A DNA stretch of 64,000 nucleotides from the NCBI RefSeq assembly GCF_050107595.1, contig NZ_JBNILH010000001.1, forward strand, positions 1-64,000. Reading direction: 5' to 3'. The translations under genes and the position numbers were made by a program. Numbering within the stretch: position 1 is the first letter of the stretch; the number at the start of each line of letters is the position of its first letter. Of this stretch, positions 18,197-26,848 are shown piece by piece. The notes under the pieces are model-generated. The model was given only the letters and a program-made list of their open reading frames with translations. It ran no database searches and was not told the origin of the DNA. Source of the stretch: Bacillus_AB infantis_C (GTDB lineage Bacteria; Bacillota; Bacilli; Bacillales; Cytobacillaceae).

Positions 18197-19684
18197 ATGG
18201 GTGAATTTCTCCCTCAATTTTTAAAGAAAAGAGCCGATTTAACACCGGACAGGCACGCCCTCTATTTTGAAGGCAGTGCCTATACTTTCAAACAATTATA
18301 CGAAGCATCCTCCCATATGGCCGGAAAGCTGTCGGGTGCAGGGGCAGGCAGGGGCTCCTATGCCGGGGTGCTCCTGAAAAACCATTCTGATTCTGTCTTT
18401 ATCCTGCTTGCCCTTCAGCTGTTGGGAGCCACAGCGGTTATCCTGAATAATCGGCTGACTGCTGAGGAGATCGGCTGGCAGCTGGCGGATTCCAATGCTT
18501 CGATTCTGATTACAGAGGCAGCATTTACAGATAAAACCCGAGAGCTGTCACTGGACGGCTGCACCATGGTGACGAAGGAAGCTCTCGCTGACCAGCCTTC
18601 AGCTGCCTTTATGGCAGAGGAGGAAGTTTCGCTGGATGAGGTATGCACCATCATGTACACCTCCGGTACAACAGGACATCCGAAAGGAGTTCTTCAGACA
18701 TACGGAAACCACTGGTGGAGCGCATCGGGATCGGCCTTCAATCTTGGCGTCAGGGAAGATGACTGCTGGCTATGTGCTGTCCCTTTGTTCCATATAAGCG
18801 GGTACTCCATCCTGATGAGAAGCCTGATCTATGGCATCCCCATCGTTCTGCACGGATCTTTCAGCGAAGAGCAGGCGATCAGGGACATCCGGGAGAAAAA
18901 GGTGACAATCATGTCTGTCGTCAGCACAATGCTTTCAAGGCTTGCCGCTGCAATTGAAGATAACGGACTGCCATCTCATTTTCGCTGCATGCTTCTTGGC
19001 GGCGGACCCGCTGCGCGCGATCTGCTCGAAAAATGCACGGCAAAAGGTCTGCCAGTCTATCAAAGCTATGGCATGACTGAAACTTCATCCCAAATCGTGA
19101 CACTTGCTCCTGAATACAGCTTCTCAAAGCTCGGTTCGGCCGGGAAGCCGCTATTTCCTTCCCAGCTGAGAATCATGGAGGGAGACAGGGAAGCAGATAA
19201 AGGGCAGGCTGGTGAAATTGCCGTTAAGGGACCTAATGTTACACCTGGATATTTGAGCAGGGAAGCGGCGACAGCCAAGGCGATGAGGGGCGGCTGGTTT
19301 TACACAGGAGATATCGGCATGCTTGATGAGGAGGGTTTTCTTTATGTACTTGACAGGAGATCTGACTTGATCATTTCCGGCGGGGAAAATATATACCCGG
19401 CAGAAATTGAGGGGGTGCTCACTTCACATCCTGCAATTGCTGATGCGGGTGTCATCGGGCTGAAAGACCCGAAGTGGGGAGAAGTGCCAGCTGCATTCAT
19501 CCAGACCATTGGGGGTACAAAACTTTCATCAGAAGAAATCGAGAAATTCTGCCTCGGTAAGCTTGCAAAATATAAAGTGCCGAAAACCTGCTATTTCGTT
19601 GAAGAAATTCCGAGGAATGCATCACGAAAAATATTGCGAAGAGAGCTGCGTGCCATGCTGGGGAAAGGCGGAGAAAAGTTATGA
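18197..19684 (+). CDS. menE: o-Succinylbenzoate-CoA ligase MenE
   Basis: Adenylates o-succinylbenzoate and attaches CoA. ANL superfamily: AMP-binding motif TIMYTSGTTGHPKGV (near residue 155), YGMTETSSQ near 295, and YTGDIGMLDEEGFLYVLDR near 370 with a final catalytic lysine region (NASRKILRRELR). ATG at 18197 has GGAAGG at 8 nt; an in-frame GTG at 18188 lies too close to it. 495 aa. It overlaps menC by 4 bp. Confidence 0.95.
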   Translation: MGEFLPQFLKKRADLTPDRHALYFEGSAYTFKQLYEASSHMAGKLSGAGAGRGSYAGVLLKNHSDSVFILLALQLLGATAVILNNRLTAEEIGWQLADSNASILITEAAFTDKTRELSLDGCTMVTKEALADQPSAAFMAEEEVSLDEVCTIMYTSGTTGHPKGVLQTYGNHWWSASGSAFNLGVREDDCWLCAVPLFHISGYSILMRSLIYGIPIVLHGSFSEEQAIRDIREKKVTIMSVVSTMLSRLAAAIEDNGLPSHFRCMLLGGGPAARDLLEKCTAKGLPVYQSYGMTETSSQIVTLAPEYSFSKLGSAGKPLFPSQLRIMEGDREADKGQAGEIAVKGPNVTPGYLSREAATAKAMRGGWFYTGDIGMLDEEGFLYVLDRRSDLIISGGENIYPAEIEGVLTSHPAIADAGVIGLKDPKWGEVPAAFIQTIGGTKLSSEEIEKFCLGKLAKYKVPKTCYFVEEIPRNASRKILRRELRAMLGKGGEKL

Positions 19685-20790
19685 ATGTAAAAAAGACTGT
19701 ATTGCATGTAATCAGCATGCCGCTGAAGAAGCCTTTTTCCACCCATCTTGGCACTGTCAGCAGCAGGGAAGCCATAATTGTCGAGCTGATTGACAGGGAC
19801 GGTTTGAGCGGATTTGGAGAAGCGGTTGCTTTTTCTTCCCCCTGGTACACGGAAGAGACTGTCAGGACATGCTATCATGTCATTAAGGACTTTCTCCTGC
19901 CATTGTTGAAGGAGAGTCCCGGCCTGAAGGCGGAAGATGCTCACTCCCTGTTCAGCTCTGTCAGGCGAAACCAGATGGCAAAGGCAGGCCTGGAAGCTGC
20001 GCTATGGGACTTGCAGGCCAAACAGGCCGGAAAGCCGCTTCATTCTTTGCTTGGAGGGACGAGAGGCAAGATAGGATCCGGTGTCGCTGTGGGTGCAAAA
20101 ACCGTAAAGGAAAGTCTCCTGCAGATCGAAGGATTTCTTCAGCAAGGCTACAGGCGCATCAAGGTGAAAATCAGTCCGGAAAATGATCTGCAGCTGTTAT
20201 CAGCTATCCGGAAAGAATATCCGGATATCGACCTGATGGCCGATGCCAATTCCGCTTATACGCTCAAGGATAAAGACAGGCTGAAGGCACTTGATGAATT
20301 CAGGCTGCTGATGATTGAACAGCCGCTTGCCCATGATGATATTATCGACCATAGTGTCCTCCAGAAAAGCATCAGCACCCCGATCTGCCTGGATGAAAGC
20401 ATTGTCTCTTTCAGTGATGCAAGGAAGGCAGCAGAGCTTGGCAGCTGTAAAGTGATCAATATTAAAGCCGGACGGGTCGGCGGATTATCAGAGTCAAAAA
20501 AGATCCATGATTATTGCCTGCAGAATGGAATTCAGGTATGGTGCGGCGGCATGATTGAATTCGGCATTTCAAGGGCCCATAATATCGCTCTCGCTTCACT
20601 GCCGGGGTTTGAGATACCAGGGGATATATCTGGCTCTGAGCGCTATTGGGAAGAAGATATCATTTCTCCCGGGGTCACTGTGGAGGATGGTTTTATAAAT
20701 GTTCCTGAGTGGCCGGGAATAGGCTTTGAAATAAACAGGCGCAGGCTGGCGGAAGTGACATTGAAGAAAGAAGCTGTGTCACTCGTTTAA
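19681..20790 (+). CDS. menC: o-Succinylbenzoate synthase MenC
   Basis: Dehydrates SHCHC to o-succinylbenzoate. Enolase superfamily, MenC/NAAAR group, 369 aa: catalytic KVKIS lysine region near 160, metal ligands in DANSAY, IEQPL and LDESIV, and the second lysine in NIKAGRVGG. The gene order menB-E-C follows B. subtilis. A terminator lies 8 nt downstream and ends the operon. Confidence 0.95.
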   Translation: MNVKKTVLHVISMPLKKPFSTHLGTVSSREAIIVELIDRDGLSGFGEAVAFSSPWYTEETVRTCYHVIKDFLLPLLKESPGLKAEDAHSLFSSVRRNQMAKAGLEAALWDLQAKQAGKPLHSLLGGTRGKIGSGVAVGAKTVKESLLQIEGFLQQGYRRIKVKISPENDLQLLSAIRKEYPDIDLMADANSAYTLKDKDRLKALDEFRLLMIEQPLAHDDIIDHSVLQKSISTPICLDESIVSFSDARKAAELGSCKVINIKAGRVGGLSESKKIHDYCLQNGIQVWCGGMIEFGISRAHNIALASLPGFEIPGDISGSERYWEEDIISPGVTVEDGFINVPEWPGIGFEINRRRLAEVTLKKEAVSLV

Positions 20791-20796
20791 ACCTCA

Positions 20797-20833
20797 AAAA
20801 ACAGGCACTTGCCTAATAGCAGTGTCTGTTTTA
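20797..20833 (+). terminator. men operon terminator
   Basis: Hairpin AAAACAGGCACT/AGTGTCTGTTTT, with one G:U pair, immediately after menC. Confidence 0.8.
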
Positions 20834-20838
20834 AATAT

Positions 20839-21007
20839 AAGGCTCTGTTAAGGTCTGTTGTTGATTTTTTGATTGGATGGAAAGATAAAAAAGGAAGTCT
20901 TATCCTTATTTGAGTGACCATAGAGCCTTAAAATAAGCGGAGATTCTCCGGTTAGGATGCTTAATATGGCACGGGTGGGTGTAAATAACCGGAGAATTTC
21001 CGGTTAT
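20839..21007. repeat. Intergenic inverted repeats (palindromic CGGAGA/TCTCCG units)
   Basis: An outer pair, aaggctct (about 20839) and agagcctt (about 20925), brackets roughly 90 bp like a small hairpin element. Two related palindromes follow: CGGAGATTCTCCGGTTA at about 20938-20955 and ataaccgga/tccggttat at 20985-21007. No ORF fits. The remainder of 20791-21422 (to the lipoprotein start) is AT-rich sequence with no gene I can support. The style is that of dispersed extragenic palindromes of bacilli. Confidence 0.5.
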
Positions 21008-21422
21008 GGTGAGCGAAGTTGCCCACTTTCCTGTTTTTTGATTCGATAGCCGTAATTTTTCCGTCTATTTGAGCTATTTTTTAATTTTTTGAATTCAGGG
21101 GGGGTCTTCCGCTTATTTTTCAACCTGTCACCGGTTCCCTCATTCAGGTCCGGGAAGTCGCCCTATTTTGGCTGGGCGGGGATTGCTCTTTTATAGATTT
21201 TGATTATAGGGCGGGTCAGTTTAACGCAAATATTAAAAAATAGAACTCCCGCAAATCAGGAAGTGAACTTTGAATATAAAGGACTTTCACCGCAGGATTA
21301 TATATTAATACAGTCCCCAATTCCTTTAGTCTGCTCCTCATCTTATCCTCAAACAACTCATGTTTACCATAACCCGGCATAGTGAATGAGAATAATATAG
21401 ATAACAGAAAGGAGGTTAATCT

Positions 21423-22109
21423 ATGGTGCATAAACTAACTGCTGCTGTTCTTCTTGCTGCCCTTTTAGCCGGATGTTCAGAAGGCGGGTCCGGGGATGGT
21501 ACAAAGGAAGAAGCAGGTGCCGTGGAAGAAACAGCCAGTCCTGAGAATGTAAATGGACAGCAGCCAGAAGGCGGAAAGGAAGGTCAGGTAGAAGAGCTTG
21601 AAAAAAACGATGAGCCATTTGAACAATCAGCAGAAGAAATGGCAAAGAGCATTGTGAAGGCGCTGGAAAATGAAAATTACGGCGCAATCTCAGAATACGT
21701 CTCTAAAGAGAAGGGTCTGTTGATTTCACCATACGAATTTATTGAAAGCGATGCAGTCGTCTTGTCTAAGGAAGAGATGGAGAATCTAAGCAGCATTCAA
21801 AAAAAATATTTGTGGGGATACCATGATGGAAGCGGCAAGCCCATCCGGTCGGTGCCGCAGGCTTATTTTGACCGGTATAAAGGATTTACAGAGCCGGATC
21901 AGATCATATTGGATGATGTGCAGCAGAGAGGCAGCACGAAGAATAATATAAAAGAAGTCTTTCCTGATTCAAAAACAGTAGAGTTTTATCAGAATGGTAC
22001 AGATAAATATGGAGGGATGGATTGGAGGAGTCTGTACTTGGTATTTCAGCAAGATGCAGAAGGCAAGCTGAAATTGTCTGCGCTGGTTACAGGAGAATGG
22101 ACTATTTAA
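21423..22109 (+). CDS. Conserved lipoprotein of unknown function
   Basis: 228 aa with a short signal peptide (residues 1-18) ending in lipobox LLAGC, so it should be a lipid-anchored surface protein. A low-complexity Gly/Glu-rich linker spans about 19-70. A globular C-terminal domain (IVKALENENYGAISEYV... to LVTGEWTI) resembles the extracytoplasmic domains of many Bacillus lipoproteins, but I do not recognise a named family. The start has AAAGGAGG at good spacing. It stands alone, after the repeats and before its own terminator. Confidence 0.82.
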   Translation: MVHKLTAAVLLAALLAGCSEGGSGDGTKEEAGAVEETASPENVNGQQPEGGKEGQVEELEKNDEPFEQSAEEMAKSIVKALENENYGAISEYVSKEKGLLISPYEFIESDAVVLSKEEMENLSSIQKKYLWGYHDGSGKPIRSVPQAYFDRYKGFTEPDQIILDDVQQRGSTKNNIKEVFPDSKTVEFYQNGTDKYGGMDWRSLYLVFQQDAEGKLKLSALVTGEWTI

Positions 22110-22147
22110 AAGCCAGGCCAGGACAAATTTCCCGGCTTGGCGTTTTA
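22109..22147 (+). terminator. Terminator after the lipoprotein gene
   Basis: Hairpin GCCAGGCC/GGCTTGGC (one G:U) flanked by AAAA and TTTT tracts. It also lies just past the DUF1540 gene on the minus strand, so it may serve both. Confidence 0.65.
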
Positions 22148-22153
22148 CATTTC

Positions 22154-22309
22154 CTATTCATGCGGCTTGAAGGTTTTGCAGTCCGTTTCATGGCTGTTTT
22201 CGGCCTGCTCGCCATGATGGCTGACAACATAAATCCGGTCGGCACCGCAGTTATTCCCTTTTTTCCAGTAGGTGCAGTTGTTTACTTCACATAGTACATC
22301 CTGTGCCAT
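22154..22309 (-). CDS. DUF1540 domain protein (51 aa)
   Basis: A short minus-strand gene reading MAQDVLCEVNNCTYW, ending DCKTFKPHE. Four cysteines follow the DUF1540 pattern (C-x4-C...C...C), suggesting a small metal-binding protein. The ATG at 22309 has AAGGAG 9 nt upstream. DUF1540 proteins are common in sporeforming Bacillota and their function is unknown. It runs in the same direction as, and downstream of, the ythAB operon. Confidence 0.85.
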   Translation of the reverse strand: MAQDVLCEVNNCTYWKKGNNCGADRIYVVSHHGEQAENSHETDCKTFKPHE

Positions 22310-22393
22310 CTGTATCCACTCCTTAAAGTATTTGATACAGCATTAGCTTTCGCTGCCTGGTGAGCGGGAATACGTGACAGAAAAAGGGAAGCC

Positions 22394-23443
22394 TTAATTA
22401 GGCTGTTTGCTGCCCTTTTGCCTCAGGTAGCGTTTGTCTTTCATGAACAGGCTCCAGAAGTAGACGAAACCCGGGAAAAGAATGGCAAAGCCTGCAATAT
22501 AGGTGGCAAACACGGCCCTGAATGAATTGGGGTCTGTAAACCCTGATTCAATGGTGACCTCAGGGTAGACCATGTAGGGGAGGTGTGCTTTCCCGTAAAC
22601 AAAGCTGGCTGCCAAATACTGCAGTGTTACGGCGATGACAGCAAGCCTTGGGATGCCTTTAGTCCCTTTTTTTGTAAAAGAGGGCAGGAGCAGCGCCGCG
22701 ATTCCCAGGAGGAATAACCCTGCCGACAGCATCAGAATCGGCATATCATTGATCATTTTATTATAAAGCCAGGCAGCTTCAAGGCTGAGGGTATGCATAA
22801 TGACTACACCCATCAAAAGCGATACTGGCCCGATCATCAGGGCATCCCGGCGGTAAACATAGTAAGCATCCATTTCATCTGCTGCCTTGGAATAATCGGC
22901 CAGGAGAAGAGAAGAAAGGAACAGAGTGCTGCTGACGGCAAAGCCAAAAAAGGCATACTCGTTTTGGCTGGTGAAAAGCTTGGCCAGGTTGAGTGACTGG
23001 CCGCCATCTGAAAAGTCTATATAATCGCCGTGTGTGATCGGCAGCACACTGATCAAAAGGCCGGGGATCAGAATACCCGATATGCCGGATATGATGGTGA
23101 GCGGCTTTTTATAGTCGCTCGCAATGTTTGAGAACACAAGGAACGCGCTTCGTATGGCAAGCAATAAAAGAATCATGCTGCCTGGAACGAGCAGCACGGT
23201 GCCCAATGTGTATGCTGCTCCTGGAAACAGGCTGTAGATTGCAACGACAAGTGCCACAATGAAAGTGTTCGTCACTTCCCATGTCGGGGAAAGATAGCGG
23301 TTGGCGATATTAGTCGCCTTCGTTTTGGTCCTCTTCATGTAGACCATCGACCAAAAGCCGGCGCCGAAATCCATCGTTGCCATGACAGCATAGATGAATA
23401 CAAACCCCCACAGGATTGTGATGGCTAATAGAGCATCTGACAT
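22394..23443 (-). CDS. ythB: Cytochrome bd-type menaquinol oxidase subunit II (YthB/CydB)
   Basis: 349 aa with about eight or nine hydrophobic segments and the CydB N-terminal pattern LWGFVFIYAVMATMDFGAGFW. Subunit II pairs with the haem-carrying subunit I encoded 13 bp upstream. In B. subtilis the equivalent near menC is ythAB, a second bd-type oxidase distinct from cydAB; the gene neighbourhood supports that name. A weak hairpin (agcct/aggct plus T5) overlaps the stop codon. Confidence 0.9.
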   Translation of the reverse strand: MSDALLAITILWGFVFIYAVMATMDFGAGFWSMVYMKRTKTKATNIANRYLSPTWEVTNTFIVALVVAIYSLFPGAAYTLGTVLLVPGSMILLLLAIRSAFLVFSNIASDYKKPLTIISGISGILIPGLLISVLPITHGDYIDFSDGGQSLNLAKLFTSQNEYAFFGFAVSSTLFLSSLLLADYSKAADEMDAYYVYRRDALMIGPVSLLMGVVIMHTLSLEAAWLYNKMINDMPILMLSAGLFLLGIAALLLPSFTKKGTKGIPRLAVIAVTLQYLAASFVYGKAHLPYMVYPEVTIESGFTDPNSFRAVFATYIAGFAILFPGFVYFWSLFMKDKRYLRQKGSKQPN

Positions 23444-23456
23444 GCTTTCTCACCCC

Positions 23457-24818
23457 TTATGTATTGGAGCCATACAGCGGGACTCCCTTTTCCTTGGTCC
23501 GGTTGATATCGTCGAGTACCGTATTTCTTTTAAAATAATACAGAAGCACCAGAACAACTGTCAGTCCGAGAATGACATAAACGGCCGCAAAAAGGACAAA
23601 TAAGATACCAAGGTTCCCGGCCGTTGTTACCGAATCTTCCGTTGACAGGACGCGGTAAATTGTCCAGGGCTGCCTGCCTGTGCAGGCGAAAATCCAGCCG
23701 AATTCAATGCCCAGGACAGCGGCAGGGCCTGACAGCACAAACGCCCACATAAATATTTTAGGGAACTGGTCCTTTTTTAAGAATTTATTCCAGACAAATG
23801 CTACAAAGGAAAGGAGAATCAACAGGCTGCCTATGGCCACCATTCCATTGAAGAGTGTATGGACGAAAAGCGGCGGCCACAGTTCTTCCGGAAAATCGTT
23901 CAGGCCGATGACTACTGTGTCAAAGCTGTTTCCTGCCAGAAAGCTGAGCGCCCAAGGAATTTCAATGCCCCATTTTACTTCTTGTGTCTCCCGGTCGGTA
24001 AATCCTCCGACTGCCAGCGGGGCATGCGACTGGGTCTCAAAAAGCCCCTCGGCGGCAGCGAGTTTTTCCGGCTGGTACTCATGGAGATACTGGGCGGATG
24101 CATGCCCGTTCAAGGCAGTCAGCAATGAGAAAATACCGCCGACAATCAGGCTCAGCATCAGTGCCTTTTTATGGAAGTCATATACCCTCGTCCCGAATTT
24201 ATTGCGCAGCATCTTAAAGGCAGCAACAGACGCGACGACAAAGGCTCCTGTTGTATAGGCAGAAACAGCCACATGGCCGGCTGTCACAAGAAAGCTAGGA
24301 TTGAAGAAGGCTGCCCAGGGATCAATGTCCACAATTTCTCCGTTTTCAATCCTGAAGCCCTGAGGTGTCCCTTCAAAGGCGTGGACATTTGTAATCAGGA
24401 CAGCGGAAGCGAATGCGCCGAGGGCAACGAGGACTAGGCTCGAGATCCTCATCCACGGCGGGATCCTTTCCGCGGCATAGACATAAATGGACATGAATAG
24501 CGCTTCTATGAAAAAGGCATAAATTTCAATCTGGAACGGGAGGGCCATAACCCGTCCAATCACTTCCATAAAGCCCGGCCAAAGCAGGGAAAGCTGAACG
24601 CCCGCAATGGTTCCTGTCGGAATGCCGACTCCCAGGAGGACAGCAAAGGCTTTTGTCCACCGCTTTGCCATGATGACATAGTCGTGGTCCTTTGTTTTCT
24701 GATAAATAAGCTCTGCTGTCAGCATCATCAGCGGAAGCCCAACGCCGATGGTCGCGAAAATAATATGGAAACCCATTGTTGTGCCAAACAGAGAGCGCGC
24801 AATTACCAAGTCATTCAT
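23457..24818 (-). CDS. ythA: Cytochrome bd-type menaquinol oxidase subunit I (YthA/CydA)
   Basis: Haem-bearing subunit of a menaquinol:oxygen oxidoreductase. It starts MNDLVIARSLFGTTMGFHIIFA, where the family's conserved haem-ligand His lies, and has PFQIEIYAFFIEALFMSIYVY and the FGWIFACTGRQPW motif. ATG at 24818 has AAAGGAAG upstream; in-frame codons beyond it lack a site. 453 aa, with a short Q-loop as in Gram-positive CydA. Operon with ythB. Confidence 0.93.
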   Translation of the reverse strand: MNDLVIARSLFGTTMGFHIIFATIGVGLPLMMLTAELIYQKTKDHDYVIMAKRWTKAFAVLLGVGIPTGTIAGVQLSLLWPGFMEVIGRVMALPFQIEIYAFFIEALFMSIYVYAAERIPPWMRISSLVLVALGAFASAVLITNVHAFEGTPQGFRIENGEIVDIDPWAAFFNPSFLVTAGHVAVSAYTTGAFVVASVAAFKMLRNKFGTRVYDFHKKALMLSLIVGGIFSLLTALNGHASAQYLHEYQPEKLAAAEGLFETQSHAPLAVGGFTDRETQEVKWGIEIPWALSFLAGNSFDTVVIGLNDFPEELWPPLFVHTLFNGMVAIGSLLILLSFVAFVWNKFLKKDQFPKIFMWAFVLSGPAAVLGIEFGWIFACTGRQPWTIYRVLSTEDSVTTAGNLGILFVLFAAVYVILGLTVVLVLLYYFKRNTVLDDINRTKEKGVPLYGSNT

Positions 24819-24929
24819 ATTTATCTTCCTTTCGCCAATTCTTCCATTTACATAGTGTCTGCGATTCATTCTGGAATATGTAAACATTTCCTTGAAAACG
24901 GAAAGAAAATGACAGGCAAATCCGCTCAT

Positions 24930-24962
24930 ATAAAAAAGCAGCAGGAAATTTCCTGCTGCTGT
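24930..24962 (-). terminator. Terminator of the zinc-binding lipoprotein gene
   Basis: Perfect 12-bp palindrome agcagcaggaaa/tttcctgctgct followed on the minus strand by T6, just after the gene's stop codon. Confidence 0.85.
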
Positions 24963-24967
24963 ACTTC

Positions 24968-26065
24968 TTAATTATTCAAGGCTTTCTCAATCCCTTTCAG
25001 GTTGTTTTCCATCAGGGTAAAGTAGGTTTCTTCATTATCGATATTTTCATCTGTCAGCACAGACAAATTATGAAGCTGCAGCGGCTTGGCGCCGACTTCA
25101 TTCTGGACGATTTCCGCCAGTTTTGAGCTTACATTCTGTTCAAAAAAGAGATAGTTCAAGCCGTTTTCCCTGGCTGTCTTGATAATGTTCTCCAATTCCT
25201 TCTGGGTTGGTTCATTGGATGTTGAAAGACCTGATACACTGATTTGCTCAAGACCATATCTTTTCTCCCAGTATCCGTATGCCGCATGAGAGACTAAGAT
25301 TTGTTTATGTTTCGCAGAATCTATAGTTTGCTCAAACTCATGGTGGAGGGAATCCAGTTCAGCGGCAAGCTTTTGGTAATTCTCTTCGAATTCCTTTTGG
25401 TGCTGCGGCATTTTCTCTGCCAGCGCGTCTTTAACGGCTTCAGCCAAATCGGCAGCATAAAGAGGGTCAAGCCAGACGTGAGGATCGACATCACCATGAT
25501 TGTGTCCATCTTCCTCATGGCTGTCCCCGTCTTCTTCATGGCTGTGCCCGTCTTCTTCATGGCTGTGCCCGTCTTCTTCATGGCTGTGCCCGTCTTCTTC
25601 ATGGCTGTGCCCGTCTTCTTCATGGCTGTGTCCATCTTCTTCATGGCCTTCCTCTTCTGTTCCTTCCTCATGGGAGTGCCCATTTTCTGTACCGGTCATA
25701 TCAATATTTTCTCCTGCAGCAAGCAATGTTACATTCTCATTCTCCAGGGTGCCTTCGGCTTTGCTGACAAATCCTTCAAGGCCAAGGCCGATGTAAATGA
25801 ACAGATCTGAATCGGCAAGTGTCATCATATCCTTTTGCGAGGGTTCGAATGTGTGCTCGTCAGCTCCCGGAGGATAGATGGTATGAGCGTCCACATAGCT
25901 GCCGCCGATTCTTTCCGCAAAATATTGGAGCGGATATACCGTTGTATACACATTCAGCTGGTCTTTTGTTTTTTTCTCCGCCTGGTCTGCATTGCCGTCC
26001 CCGCAGCCTGCCAGAAAAAGGCTCACGGGCATCAATAGAGTGAGGAGCATGATTAACTTTCTCAT
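24968..26065 (-). CDS. znuA: Zinc ABC transporter substrate-binding lipoprotein (ZnuA/AdcA family)
   Basis: Captures zinc outside the cell for an ABC importer. Signal peptide and lipobox LAGC end at residue 21. The cluster A-I fold shows YTTVYPLQYFAERIGG, the metal His in ADEHTFEPS, VDPHVWLDP and LVSHAAYGY. A His/Glu-rich loop at about residues 130-190 contains near-perfect heptads EEDGHSH, repeated at DNA level every 21 bp. 365 aa, longer than usual because of this loop. No permease or ATPase gene lies nearby, so partners must be encoded elsewhere. A Zur-type palindrome lies upstream. Confidence 0.93.
   Translation of the reverse strand: MRKLIMLLTLLMPVSLFLAGCGDGNADQAEKKTKDQLNVYTTVYPLQYFAERIGGSYVDAHTIYPPGADEHTFEPSQKDMMTLADSDLFIYIGLGLEGFVSKAEGTLENENVTLLAAGENIDMTGTENGHSHEEGTEEEGHEEDGHSHEEDGHSHEEDGHSHEEDGHSHEEDGHSHEEDGDSHEEDGHNHGDVDPHVWLDPLYAADLAEAVKDALAEKMPQHQKEFEENYQKLAAELDSLHHEFEQTIDSAKHKQILVSHAAYGYWEKRYGLEQISVSGLSTSNEPTQKELENIIKTARENGLNYLFFEQNVSSKLAEIVQNEVGAKPLQLHNLSVLTDENIDNEETYFTLMENNLKGIEKALNN
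25505..25650. repeat. 21-bp coding tandem repeats in znuA
   Basis: Five or more nearly identical copies of a 21-bp unit (plus-strand form cgtcttcttcatggctgtgc plus one base) encode the EEDGHSH heptads. Copies in the middle are identical, which suggests recent expansion by slippage. Confidence 0.9.
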
Positions 26066-26148
26066 AATAACCGCCTTTCTTATTAAACCGTATTTATTCC
26101 GATTTGGTTAAGATACATTATCATATGTTTATAATGTTGATCATATAA

Positions 26149-26168
26149 TACGTAATCGTTACGATTTT
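26149..26168. promoter_or_regulatory. Probable Zur operator upstream of znuA
   Basis: CGTAATCGTTACG (26151-26163) is a perfect dyad and, with flanking AT bases, matches the Fur-family/Zur box core of bacilli (TCGTAAT-n-ATTACGA). It lies about 85 bp upstream of the znuA start. Zinc-dependent repression is inferred. Confidence 0.65.
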
Positions 26169-26284
26169 ACTAAGTAATCTTACAAAATTTTTATCTGAAA
26201 AGCAAGGGAAAAATTTTGTCTAAGGGAACGGGATTATGTATGCTAGAAGGTAGTGAATCATTCTAAAGTTTACAGGAGGGTATT

Positions 26285-26848
26285 ATGAAACTGTTACAGC
26301 AAATTCTAGACCATAACAAGGATTTCGTTGAAAATAAGCGCTACGAGGAGTTTACAACAACAAAATTTCCCGATAAACGGATGGTGATCCTGACATGTAT
26401 GGACACAAGGCTGCTTGAGCTCTTGCCAAAAGCCATCAATGTTGCGAATGGGGATGTTAAGATCATCAAGAATGCAGGTGCGCTTGTAGCCCATCCGTTT
26501 GGAAGCATCATGCGAAGCATCCTGGTGGCTGTTTATCAGCTGCAGGCGGATGAAGTTTTCGTCATCGGCCATCATGACTGCGGAATGAGCGCCATCAAGC
26601 CGGAGCTTGTGATTGATGAGATGAAGAAGAGAGGCGTGGACGAGCAGGCATTTGAAACACTTGCATATTCAGGGATCAATGTGGAGGAGTTCCTTAAGGG
26701 CTTCAGCAGTGTCAGCGAGAGTGTCGCCCACAGCGCCGATATGATCAAAAAGCATCCGCTGATGCCGAAGGATGTGCCGGTCCATGGCCTTGTCATCAAT
26801 CCGGAAACAGGAAAGCTGGACCTGGTGGTTGACGGGTACGGGCAGTAG
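26285..26848 (+). CDS. ytiB: Beta-type carbonic anhydrase (YtiB)
   Basis: Interconverts CO2 and bicarbonate. The zinc ligands Cys38 (ILTCMDTRL), His96 and Cys99 (VIGHHDCGM) and the Asp40/Arg42 dyad are present. 187 aa with GGAGGG at good spacing. In B. subtilis ytiB sits in the same neighbourhood. Single gene, convergent with yidD and separated from it by no bases. Confidence 0.93.
   Translation: MKLLQQILDHNKDFVENKRYEEFTTTKFPDKRMVILTCMDTRLLELLPKAINVANGDVKIIKNAGALVAHPFGSIMRSILVAVYQLQADEVFVIGHHDCGMSAIKPELVIDEMKKRGVDEQAFETLAYSGINVEEFLKGFSSVSESVAHSADMIKKHPLMPKDVPVHGLVINPETGKLDLVVDGYGQ

Noticed and set aside
20839..21007. CRISPR-like repeat cluster
   Set aside because: Only two palindromes with unequal spacing and no uniform spacers; no cas genes in the window.
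25321..25810. Long open frames antisense to znuA, both frames repetitive
   Set aside because: They exist only because the 21-bp repeat keeps all frames open; no start signals and improbable protein composition.
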